Assembly: GCA_973895155.1 (NCBI GenBank)
Contig: OZ316899.1
Coordinates: 3,472,001-3,536,000, forward strand
DNA length: 64,000 bases
Origin: Marsupella aquatica
Lineage: Eukaryota > Marchantiophyta
Direction: 5' to 3'
Part shown: in pieces, positions 1 to 8,850 of the stretch
How positions within the stretch are numbered: position 1 is the first letter of the stretch
How the letters are laid out: every line of letters starts with the position of its first letter
Notes under the pieces: generated by a model
The model's input: the letters and a program-made list of their open reading frames with translations, nothing else
Told to the model about the DNA's origin: nothing
Databases searched by the model: none
Position numbers and translations under genes: made by a program

Positions 1-1920
1 CAGCTTCACCCACCCCACCTCCACAAATAGCTGTAATCGTAACCGAGGAGGCGCCGGAGGGGTCGGTCGTCGCAACCGTTGATGCGATCCAACTAGCCGG
101 GCTAAGTACAGAAGTTGGTACGGCAGAGGTCTTACCCGAACCCGGGTCTCCCAAGGACCCGCCGGTGGCAATTCCGGAGAACCGGACATCGCTGCAGGAG
201 GACACTCCAGCCCCTTCCAACGTTATGTCCCCAGGGCTGGACGTCACTGCCCCGGCCCCTGCGCGTGTTGATGTCTGCCCGTGCCCAAATCCGGACAGGC
301 ACAACTTGGACCACCCGGAACTCTTCGTACAGGGTACGTTTCTGAACGGGCTTCTGGGAGATTTCTCTCATCAAATTGCCCGGGATACCGGGGAGTTCAT
401 GGCCCAGAAGGTAGCCTGTTTCTTCAATCAGGAGTTGGTTGCCGCCGTAAAGGCAGGTCGGGCCCAGTCGGAGGCCCTTCAGAGGATAGAGCGGTACCGG
501 GTGGAGTCCGTGTACCTAAAGAACGAAGTGGCGGCTCAAGAGGCTGAGCTTCTGCAACTACGACCCAAGGTTGTAGCCGCCGATGAGTTGTTAGCAAAGG
601 CGTACGCTCTTACCGCCCTAGCCGAACAGGCCAAAGCTGGGAACGAGGCCGAGATTACACGACTCCGGAACCAGATTGACAGTTTGAAGAAACAAGCTGT
701 CACCTGGCAGAAAGACCTGGAGGAGGCCGAGGAGCGAGCCCAGCGGGACGCGACAGAGATAGCCACGCTGCAGGCCGAGATGGCGCGGCTCCAAACCGAG
801 GCCGAGAAGCAGGACCAGCTGGCGAGTAAACTGACGAGCGACGCCCAGCAGCTGGAGGAGGCATGTCAGGAGGCAGCAGAGGAGACGGACGCGGCGAGGC
901 GAGAGAACGAATCTCTGCTGGACCAGGTCCAGCTCCTCAAAGCGGACAATGACAGGCTTCGAAGGCAGCGGGATGGCCGTTCCCATTCGGGCGGCTCTGG
1001 CAAGCGTGCCAGGCATTAGCGGCGGAGTAGGAATAGATTAGGATTAGGATTGGCTTAGTCAGGCTCTTGGGACAGGCACCTGCCTTAGGTACAGTAGCGC
1101 TGCCCTACTATCCAGCCTGCGTAGATTAGGATCTTCTAATAAGACACAGCCGTTTTCCGGCCTGACTGTCAGCTTAGTTAGGACCTTAGTCAGCGAATCT
1201 TCGGCGAGAGGACACCCCGTTCCTCGGCTCTTAGTATTTAGTGCACCCCTCGGTAGAGGCAAGGGGGGGGGGTTTTTAGTTTCAGAGTCGGACATCCGCG
1301 GGACATGCGGGGAGTCCCGACCTCTGGGAATGACAGAGTACCAAGGGGAGGGGGTAGGACTAAGCTCGCCGGGCGAGTGCGGAGCCGGGCTCCGTTGTAG
1401 TGTGCACCCTCGGCCTTGAACCTGTGCATTCCAGGGCTGTCGTGTCAACTAAGTGTACGCATATGTTCCCTTTGTAGTAAAATCCTTTCCCATCATTTTC
1501 CTTCGTGTAAATCGAGATTGTATGCATGTGTGTGCATATGTGTGTGGGTTTCTCGTATATGGGTGGCAGCGCCAGGCCGAACGCACTACCCGAGACGTGC
1601 ACAGGGTGCAGCCTGCGGGTAAGTGGTTGCGAGCACGGGTTGAGGACCTGTATCATCGAATCCGGATCGAAGGCGGACAACACGAAGGCTTAGAAGCCCT
1701 TAAGCCGGGGTTGATCCTGCTATCGACTAAGGTACGTTCCGGCGGCGAAACACAAACCATACCTAGGTGGTGTTTGTATTTAGCAGTATGCGCACTTAGC
1801 GCTAGTTTACGAGAATAAGGTGCATTACGTGCTTCCCTTCCTGCCCGAACCCTCAGATTTACGAGGGATGTGCCCGTCTAAGCTGAAGTCTGAGTTAAGG
1901 CCGAAGCCTACGACGTGACA
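1..1920 (+). mobile_element. Element A 5' LTR, 3' part
   Basis: This stretch is a direct repeat of 19210-21128 at about 99 percent identity, and it ends at the same base (…CGACGTGACA). A primer-binding site and a gag ORF follow it immediately, so it is the downstream 1.9 kb of the 5' LTR of element A. The start lies about 2.1 kb left of the window if the LTR matches the 4014 bp right copy. It carries the C-terminal part of the LTR-encoded ORF (to 1019) and about 900 bp of non-coding LTR (1020-1920), in which I see no other gene. Confidence 0.9.
3..1019 (+). CDS. LTR-encoded coiled-coil protein, C-terminal part
   Basis: This open frame enters from the left edge and ends at TAG 1017-1019. It is the 5' LTR copy of the ORF at 17581-20229 and differs from it by one base (near 406, Gln instead of Arg). 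The visible part has a Pro/Ala/Val-rich linker and then, from roughly 430 to 960, a long Glu/Ala/Gln/Leu-rich heptad region expected to form a coiled coil. It ends in a basic Arg/Ser/Gly tail. The function is unknown. The coil suggests self-assembly or binding to a partner protein, which is inference. Confidence 0.75.
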   Translation, partial: ASPTPPPQIAVIVTEEAPEGSVVATVDAIQLAGLSTEVGTAEVLPEPGSPKDPPVAIPENRTSLQEDTPAPSNVMSPGLDVTAPAPARVDVCPCPNPDRHNLDHPELFVQGTFLNGLLGDFSHQIARDTGEFMAQKVACFFNQELVAAVKAGRAQSEALQRIERYRVESVYLKNEVAAQEAELLQLRPKVVAADELLAKAYALTALAEQAKAGNEAEITRLRNQIDSLKKQAVTWQKDLEEAEERAQRDATEIATLQAEMARLQTEAEKQDQLASKLTSDAQQLEEACQEAAEETDAARRENESLLDQVQLLKADNDRLRRQRDGRSHSGGSGKRARH

Positions 1921-1932
1921 TAGCCTTTGTTT

Positions 1933-1952
1933 TGGCGCTAGATGGAGGGGGC
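1933..1952 (+). promoter_or_regulatory. Primer-binding site of element A (tRNA-Asn type)
   Basis: TGGCGCTAGATGGAGGGGGC lies 12 bases after the LTR end. It is complementary, with few mismatches, to the 3' end of plant tRNA-Asn (…TCTAGCGCCA, from general knowledge). The same 20-mer follows the LTRs of elements B and C. Confidence 0.75.
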
Positions 1953-2043
1953 ACTCTACATATCGTAGAGGGGAGACATGTGCGTATTCACCTAGGCAGG
2001 ATACATCAGGACGTAGTACTAACCATTGCATTTATATGAGTAA

Positions 2044-2813
2044 ATGCCCGTCACTCGTTCTCAAGCAGCTTACTTGAGGAGATTGACCAGCGAACGAGAA
2101 AGTGCAACCACAACAAGCTCCGACTCGTCGGGCTCGGAGGACTCGCAATCGTCCCGACGTATGAACATACCCCCGGGATCTTCGGGGTCCGGTTCGACCG
2201 GCCCTGCTGCGGTTCCACCACCACCACCACCACCACCACCACCTATGGCAGCCGCTCCACCGGTGGCCCGCGCTGCTCAGGCGCCTCCACAAATATCACA
2301 ACGATCGCGATTTCATTATCGACCTTTCAAAGGGCGTCATGGGGATGATCCGGATGAATGGTTGGATGAGTTTGAAGCCACTGCTAAAGCTAATGGGGAA
2401 GACGCCATTAAGCTAACCGTCCTCCCGGGAGTGATGCGGGGAGAAGCTCGTCCATGGTACAACTCGTTACCACCCGGGACTACCTGGGCACAATTCCAAG
2501 CTGCATTGCTGCAGGAGTTTCGTGCCATTGGATCAGAACAGCGTTCTCTATTAAAGATTGGCCAGCTTCGCATGGGAAAAAAAGAGTCCCTGCGGAAGTT
2601 CATTCATAAGTTTCAGAAACTTGCGGCCAAGATCCCGCCCAGGCCAGGAGACGCGCTCCAGCTTACATGGTTCCTTCATGGTTTGCCCACGAATATGCAA
2701 TTCTGGGTACACCAGAATAATCCAATTTCAATGCAGGCGGCCATAGCGTGCGCCGAAACTTACCGGGAATCCACCTATAACTCCCGACGGAGCCAGCGAG
2801 CACGCCGCAAGAA
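2044..2813 (+). pseudogene. gag: Element A Gag, truncated by insertion of element B
   Basis: The frame starts at ATG 2044, 92 bases after the primer-binding site. It has a Ser-rich N-terminus, a run of about 10 prolines near residues 58-68, and a retrotransposon Gag core with DPDEWLDEFEATA and GEARPWYNSLPPG. The same core with DPDEWL and GEARPWY occurs in the Gag of B and C. Homology stops at about 2813, where antisense integrase of element B begins; the last 20 or so codons of the open frame (to 2874) are not Gag. The zinc knuckles and nearly all of the protease that should follow are missing from A, so this copy cannot make a full Gag. Confidence 0.85.
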
Positions 2814-3967
2814 CCTGGAAACCTACTATACCTACTGTCATAAAGTAGCACAAGATCACCGGTATGAATACTAACTACTTTCAACTTTTTATCATACTGC
2901 TGCTTCATGATATTCTGTCTATATTCTACTCTCTCGGCTGAAATCATTCTCGCTTCCTCTAAAGCTTCTAACCTATATTCTCGCTCCTTTAGGCTCTCCT
3001 CCGCTGAGGCTCTTTCCTCAATTGTAACTTGAAATGTCGGTATCTCAAGTTGCATGGGTACCAGGGCTTCTTGTCCAAAGGTTAAGAAGAAGGGTGTATG
3101 ACCGGTAGTGGATTTATAGGCAAGATTGTAAGCAAAAACAGCAGCAAACAATTTATCGTCCCAATCAAGTTTGTTCTGAGCTACTGTTTTGTTCAATATC
3201 TTTCCTATAATTCCGTTTGCTCGTTCTGTCAACCCGTTTGCCTTTGGATGGTAGGGAGTAGTAGGCCTATGTTTAACTAAATACTGCTCATTTAAACGAC
3301 TAATTATATCATTCAAAAAATGGGTTCCTCTATCACTAACTAATTCTAGGGGTGCTCCATACCTGGTGAAGATCTGCTCATACATGAATCTAGCCGTAGT
3401 AATTGCATCATCCTTCGTTGTTGGTCTGGCCTCTACCCATTTAGTTGCATAATCCGTAGCCAGGATTATGTACTTGTTCCGTCGAGGGTGGGTCAGTGGT
3501 TTCAGAGGTCCAATGTAATCAATACCCCACTTCTCGAATGGTGCCAGAGGTAGAATAGGGTGCAGTGGATGCCTGGTGGACGCCCTTGGTCCTCCCGCTC
3601 GTTGACAAGGATCGCATTGTTTGATAAACTGATAGACATCTTTGTGCAAGGTGGGCCACCAGTAACCGGCATTTAATATCTTCTTAGACGTGGTTACTGG
3701 GGCAAAATGTCCTCCGGCCTCCTCTCCATGCATGGCCCGTAGGACTCGTTTTACCTCTCTCTTTTCCAAACATCTTTGAATCGTGTCGTTGATTCCATGC
3801 TTGTGCAGTATGCCTTTAATGCACTGATACTGTCTGACCTTCCGCACAAAGACTGCGGCTTGCTCTCGGCTTAATCCTGGCTGTAATCTGGAAGTGCTAA
3901 GAAATTGTAAAATCTCAGGGTACCATGTACCAGCTATTTCCACAACGAATAGCTCCTCGTCGGGGAA
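2814..3967 (-). pseudogene. int: Element B integrase, C-terminally truncated
   Basis: The frame continues that of the RT-RNase H across a TGA at 3968-3970, where element C has CGA. It shows the HHCC zinc domain (HGEEAGGH then CDPCQRAG), the core aspartates in GIDYIGPL and SDRGTHF, and the glutamate in NGLTERANG. The C-terminal segment reads to DLVLLYDSRYSRFPG and is cut at 2814; the further 50 codons of open frame are antisense Gag of element A. The protein would insert the cDNA copy. It cannot be complete here. Confidence 0.9.
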
Positions 3968-5524
3968 TCAATCATCGATGCAATCCGTGGCAGGTTTACC
4001 TGTGATCCTTGAAAAGAAGTCGGCATTGGCATGTAACTTTCCCGGCTTGATTCTCAGCTCATAGTCAAACTCCTGTAATAGCAAAATCCATCTTGCTACT
4101 CTGCCTGTAAGGTCCGGCTTATTGACTAGGTACTTCAAACTTTCATGATCGGTATGAAAGATTACCTTGTAAACTAGTAAATAATGCCTAAACTTTTTAC
4201 AAGAATAAATGACTCCTAATGCTTCTCTTTCCGTGGTAGAGTAGTTCCGTTCGGCATCGGCAAGCTGACGGCTTGCGAAGTATATGGGATGGTCCCTTCC
4301 TTTTTCATCCAACTGACTTAGTACTGAGCCAATACAGAAGCCCGAGACATCTACAAAAACATGAAAATCTTTGTTCCAGTCCGGTGCTATCATGACTGGG
4401 GCCTCTACTAACATCTGCTTCAATTCTACCACCGCTGTGACTCGTTCGGGTGTGGGTTCGAAGTCTGCTCCTGCCTTGAGCATGTTGGTTAATGGTAAAG
4501 CTAGCTTGGCAAAATCCTTGATGAACCGGCGATAGTAACCAATGCATCCCAAGAAGGATCTTACATCCTTTATGTTCTTAGGTTGCATGATATCTAGCCA
4601 TACTGCTAGCTTACCTTTGTCAATCTCAATGCCCTTCCTTGATACCTTGTGACCTAGTAGCACCCCCTCGGTTACTGCAAAGAAACATTTATCTGGGTGT
4701 AACTTGAGACCCACCTCTCTACATCTCATGAAGGTTTTCCTGAGGTATTTAGCATGTTTCGATGCCTTCCCGAATACTGCAAAGTCGTCAATGAAGATTT
4801 CCATGAACTTTCTCAAGTAATCATGAAAAATGTTCACCATTAATCGTTGAAACATAGCTGGTGCGTTGCAGAGTCCAAACGGCATACGATTGAAGACATA
4901 GATTCCCCATTCCGTGATGAAGGCCGTCTTGATTTGGTCTTCCTGCCGAATCCTGATTTGGTTATAACCAGAGTATCCATCCATGAATGAATATAGTTCA
5001 TGACTGGCTACCATGTCTAGTACCATATCAGTAAACGGTAAAGGAAAATGGTCTTTTAATGTTGCTTCATTCAGCTTCCTGTAATCCTGACAAACCCGGA
5101 TCTTGGGTTTACCATCGGGTCCAGCTTTCTTGGGAACTATCACAATTGGAGACACCCAGTCTGAATGCAGGACTGGAGTGATGAATCCAGCTTCCACTAG
5201 TTTGTCGATTTCTGTTTTGACCAGCAGGGAATACTTCGGGTTCATCCTTCGAATTGGTTGTCGAAATGATTTGGCTCCTAACATGAGATCAATTCGATGT
5301 TCCCCTAGTGTTGGATCTACTCCCTTTAGATCTTGGTGACTCCATGCAAACACATCCTGAAATTCAATCAATAAGTCACTGATCTCTTTCTCGAGCTCAG
5401 GTGCTAGGTTTCTCCCTAAGTTCAGTTCTCTTCCCTCTCCTAAGTCGAGCTTCCGATATTGCCGTGCTTGGATCATATTAATCTGCTTCTTCAAATTCGG
5501 GTCCAGTTCGGCTTCTAGTCTCTC
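3968..5524 (-). pseudogene. pol: Element B reverse transcriptase-RNase H
   Basis: This is a Ty3-type RT with VFAWSHQDLKG upstream, SPIVIVPKKAG, the catalytic IDD in EIFIDDFAVFG and the MPFGLCNAPAMFQR block. It is followed by RNase H with DVSGFCIGSVLSQLD, YSTTEREALGVIYSCKKF and TDHESLKYL. DGYSGYNQI and LLLQEFDYEL are typical of the Tat/Athila branch. The frame is intact from about 5524 to 3971, bounded by TGA at 5525 and TGA at 3968. Element C shows CGA at the latter and an open frame at the former, so both are probably disabling point changes. Confidence 0.9.
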
Positions 5525-5881
5525 TCATCTCATGCCTCCATAAACTGGAATCTCGGCTGGACTAGCCGAGTCGATCCCTTCCTTGGTGTCCATAGATTGT
5601 CCCCTTGCCGGTCTATTCGGTTTTGAATTGGTGGTCGGCTCCCCTTCCTGCCTTGGCTCTGGATCGTGTCTGTCCATCTCATCCACCTCTTGCTCCTGAG
5701 AGTTAGGCCGTTGTGCTCTCTCGGCTTCTAATAGGGCCTCAATTTGTTCTGCCCTCGTAATCGGCTTGTATGTCGATCCCTTGGTATTTAATTCCTTGCC
5801 GATGATCGATGGCGTTGTGAACCCTGCCGGCTCTGCCACAACGCCTGCAGAAAATCCACTGTCCCTGCTACTGCTCCCCAC
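5525..5881 (-). CDS. Element B start of Pol frame (protease-RT linker)
   Basis: This segment opens the pol frame and overlaps the end of the gag-protease frame by about 94 bases. Reaching it from gag-protease needs a -1 shift. It encodes a low-complexity Glu/Pro/Arg linker ending in PVYGGMR, which precedes the RT in elements A and C as well. A TGA at 5525-5527 separates it from the RT here. Element C has the same overlap at 48761-48854, which argues that the two-frame arrangement is a property of the family. Confidence 0.7.
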   Translation of the reverse strand: MGSSSRDSGFSAGVVAEPAGFTTPSIIGKELNTKGSTYKPITRAEQIEALLEAERAQRPNSQEQEVDEMDRHDPEPRQEGEPTTNSKPNRPARGQSMDTKEGIDSASPAEIPVYGGMR

Positions 5882-8781
5882 TTAGCCGTTTCATCCAATT
5901 GGTCTACATCCTTTACTTCCTCCGGAATTGCAGCTAAAAAGGTGGATTCTATTGTAAAGCAGTCCTCGACCTCTTCGTCTTCTTCTTCCAAGTCACCTTC
6001 CATTGGTTCTTGCCATAATCCGCTGGGGGGTACTTCTGGTCCAAAGACACCTTCTTCGGTTAGGTTAGTGAGGCATTCTAACCAACGTACTTCATCGGCT
6101 GACTCCAGTCCACTGTCGTACCCATCTACTTCCCTTATGCTTTTCCTACGGTCATCCTTACTGTCCCAGGATACCGTGATAGAGGGGGTCCCGAAAGTGA
6201 ACTGCTTTTTACCCCAATCTTCTATTACCTCGGCTAGGTACAGCCATGGCCTACCAATCAATAGCCGGAATGACGTAGGATTTACCGGCTTCATTACTAC
6301 ATAGTTAATGCTAAAGAAGATACCTCCTATCTCTGTCTTGATGCCGGTTAACACTCCCGTGGGAATGACCTGATATCCATTGGCCATGTTCAACACTCTT
6401 CCAGTCATCTCCGGTGTTAGACCCCACCCTTTTGCTGTTGAATCAATCATAATACATACCCCTGATCCTCCATCGATGGGTACCCGTAGTAATAATTCTC
6501 CTTGAATCATTAAGGGTAATGCTGGGGCTCCTTGATCTTCTTCTATCATTAGTACGTCGGATCTGGTTGCTACCTTGGGTAACCTCAGCTTGCCGAGAAT
6601 AGCCTTCCTTAATTGTTTCCGGAAGTACGGGCTATTTTTCAATAGTTGACCTACTGTTGCCGAGACTCTAGATTCTAGTACATCTTTAGCCAGGTCATAG
6701 GGAACAATCGGCTTCTCCTCTGGTGGTGTTTCCGTCTTGGATTCGGCCAGTTTTGCCACGCTAGTCTCCACAGCTGTTGGGTCTTCCGAAGCAAACAATG
6801 CTTTTGCTCGTTTTACATCCTTGGCAATGGCTTCGGTATTCTCCAGGGTTTCTAATTCTCTTAGTTGTTCCTTAACACTAGCCGTAACAGAGGGGTAGAA
6901 CAACTTAGGATGATCTCGATTGAAGTCGCTATCTTGTGAAGGATTGGTTTCACTGGTGGGCTCATGGCTTACCTGTATTGCCGGAGCCCTCCCTTCTCCT
7001 TCTGTTGATGTTGACGAAGAGTCGATCCTTTCCTCCGTAACCTTCCCTTTATTTTTGGCCAGCCCATCCCACCTTTCCTTCCTTCTGGTAGATCGAGTAG
7101 AGACCCGGTAGCAATCATGATCTAAATCCTCCTCTGAGAAGGTTGATAGGGCTTCGGCCTCATCATCAGATGGTACGAACTCTGCCTCGGCATCCTCTTG
7201 CCATCCTAGTTCGATGTGGTTGATTTGAACTCCTCCGGGGGTAGTACCTGGCGGTAAGATCTTGATCGGCAAAAGCTTATGATTTGCGGCCAGGCCTGCC
7301 AACCAAGTAGGACATTGCCCTAGCATATGACCTTCCTGTCGGCATCCCATACATAGCTGAGCTGGTTGTCCATCACCCTGTTTGCGTGCATTCGGGCATT
7401 CTCTAGCAAAATGGCCAGGTTGACCACAATTATAGCACGCCGCAAATCTTTGCACATTCGGCCTAGGAGGTACTGACGGGTTCTGAATAATCCGAGGATA
7501 CATCTCTCCTGGATTGTTCCTTAACCCTGACCATAGAGATGCAGGTCTGTTGGATAGGTCTCGTGCTCCAGTCTCACTGATGCCGAAAACACTATCAGCG
7601 GCATCTCCTAAAAAGTACTCTACTTCTCCCTGACATGGTCTGATCTCGGCCACATGCCGAACATGATTAGTATTAAGCTTAGGACACGCATCTTTATGGT
7701 GTCCGGTTTTATAACATAAGGCACACCATACAGAGCTATCCTCCTGTACTACCTTCTTCTTTGGTTTTACCTCTGCAATGATAGCCTTAAGTTGCTCGGT
7801 AAGGGCTACGATGTTATCTGGTGGCTTAGCCTCCATCTTGACTTTCGTCTTCCCTCTCCTTCTGCCCTTCCTTTTCCTAGTTTTTTCTTCTTCAGAACTA
7901 GAAGATGACTCACTCTTGCTACTCCCACTATCCGAGCATGACTTATCACTTCTAGACTTCTTAGAATGTTTCTTCTTCTTATCTTTTTTCTTATGGGGTG
8001 ATCCCTCCTCTGATGAGGAACTCTCAGACTTAAGCTGTTTCTTCCGGCTTGTGATATCTGCATTAATGTATAATTGAATATCCTTAATTGCTTCGGCTAA
8101 AGTCTCTGGGTTCTCCTTCCTAATTGCAAAACTCATCTTCTGTGGCAAAGCATTCACCAACCATTGAAGTTGCATACCTTCAGATGCATTGGTCTTTGTA
8201 CGTCTTACCAGTTTCTGAAAGCGTTGCAAGAACTTCCTGAAGGATTTGTTCTCCTTGAACCGAAGTTGTCCCAACTTCAGCACTGCTAGTTCTGAAGTTC
8301 CAATGGGTCGAAACTCCTTAACAAAGAGTGTTTTGAAGATATCCCAGATGGCTTGATCTTCCACATCTAATGCTCTGTACCAAGGCCTAGCCTCACCCTT
8401 GAACAGGTCGGGAAGAATCTGCATCTTGATGGCCGATTCTCCATTTGCTGCAGTGGTTCCCTCGAAATCATCCAACCATTCGTCCGGATCCTCATCTCCT
8501 CTCCCATGAAATGCCTTGTAATGTATGCGCGACCGCTGGCTCAATCTGGTCCCTGGCCTCTCGTCTGGCCGTGCCTCTGGTTCCCCCATGTCGGTTGGAG
8601 ACTCACTTCTCCTTACCGACTCTTCTTCTGGTATGTCTTCTTCGACACCACTTCCAGTTTCGGAGCTACCAGCTCTTTCTGCCCCTCTCAGTCGCTGTGT
8701 ATCATGCCACCCGGCGAGCTGCTGCAGTCGAGCTCTCTCCCGTTGAATCACTCTTTCTTCCCTCGGCGTAAGGTCAGTCAT
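5788..8781 (-). CDS. gag-pro: Element B Gag-protease polyprotein
   Basis: This is one intact frame of 997 codons starting at ATG 8781, 46 bases after the primer-binding site. In order it has: an acidic/Ser-rich N-terminus; the Gag core with DPDEWLDDFEG and GEARPWY (about 105-240); a Lys/Ser-rich stretch; three CCHC-like zinc knuckles (CALCYKTGHHKDAC, CYNCGQPGHFAREC, CMGCRQEGHMLGQC); an acidic linker; and a retropepsin domain with IDGGSGVCIM and RLLIGRPWL near 760-860. The active-site motif is DGGSG, not the usual DTGS/DSGA, and is the same in element C. The protein forms the particle and cleaves the polyprotein. Confidence 0.9.
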   Translation of the reverse strand: MTDLTPREERVIQRERARLQQLAGWHDTQRLRGAERAGSSETGSGVEEDIPEEESVRRSESPTDMGEPEARPDERPGTRLSQRSRIHYKAFHGRGDEDPDEWLDDFEGTTAANGESAIKMQILPDLFKGEARPWYRALDVEDQAIWDIFKTLFVKEFRPIGTSELAVLKLGQLRFKENKSFRKFLQRFQKLVRRTKTNASEGMQLQWLVNALPQKMSFAIRKENPETLAEAIKDIQLYINADITSRKKQLKSESSSSEEGSPHKKKDKKKKHSKKSRSDKSCSDSGSSKSESSSSSEEEKTRKRKGRRRGKTKVKMEAKPPDNIVALTEQLKAIIAEVKPKKKVVQEDSSVWCALCYKTGHHKDACPKLNTNHVRHVAEIRPCQGEVEYFLGDAADSVFGISETGARDLSNRPASLWSGLRNNPGEMYPRIIQNPSVPPRPNVQRFAACYNCGQPGHFARECPNARKQGDGQPAQLCMGCRQEGHMLGQCPTWLAGLAANHKLLPIKILPPGTTPGGVQINHIELGWQEDAEAEFVPSDDEAEALSTFSEEDLDHDCYRVSTRSTRRKERWDGLAKNKGKVTEERIDSSSTSTEGEGRAPAIQVSHEPTSETNPSQDSDFNRDHPKLFYPSVTASVKEQLRELETLENTEAIAKDVKRAKALFASEDPTAVETSVAKLAESKTETPPEEKPIVPYDLAKDVLESRVSATVGQLLKNSPYFRKQLRKAILGKLRLPKVATRSDVLMIEEDQGAPALPLMIQGELLLRVPIDGGSGVCIMIDSTAKGWGLTPEMTGRVLNMANGYQVIPTGVLTGIKTEIGGIFFSINYVVMKPVNPTSFRLLIGRPWLYLAEVIEDWGKKQFTFGTPSITVSWDSKDDRRKSIREVDGYDSGLESADEVRWLECLTNLTEEGVFGPEVPPSGLWQEPMEGDLEEEDEEVEDCFTIESTFLAAIPEEVKDVDQLDETAKWGAVAGTVDFLQALWQSRQGSQRHRSSARN

Positions 8782-8826
8782 TACCTACGCTTCCGTTCTA
8801 ACTTCATATCTCACGGCTTAAGAAAT

Positions 8827-8846
8827 GCCCCCTCCATCTAGCGCCA
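8827..8846 (-). promoter_or_regulatory. Primer-binding site of element B (tRNA-Asn type)
   Basis: On the minus strand this reads TGGCGCTAGATGGAGGGGGC, the same 20-mer as in elements A and C. It lies four bases after the LTR end (…GCACCACA). Confidence 0.75.
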
Positions 8847-8850
8847 AAAA

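Noticed and set aside
618-1016. Long minus-strand frame antisense to the coiled coil (again at 19828-20226)
   Set aside because: It is a shadow of the strongly biased coiled-coil codons. The sense frame is conserved in start, domain order and sister copies.
1-1920. An independent solo LTR or a tandem element end
   Set aside because: A primer-binding site and gag follow at once, and the partner LTR closes the same element at 21128. A simple 5' LTR is enough.
2032-2292. Minus-strand frame with a run of tryptophans
   Set aside because: It is the antisense of the CCA/CCACC proline run in element A Gag.
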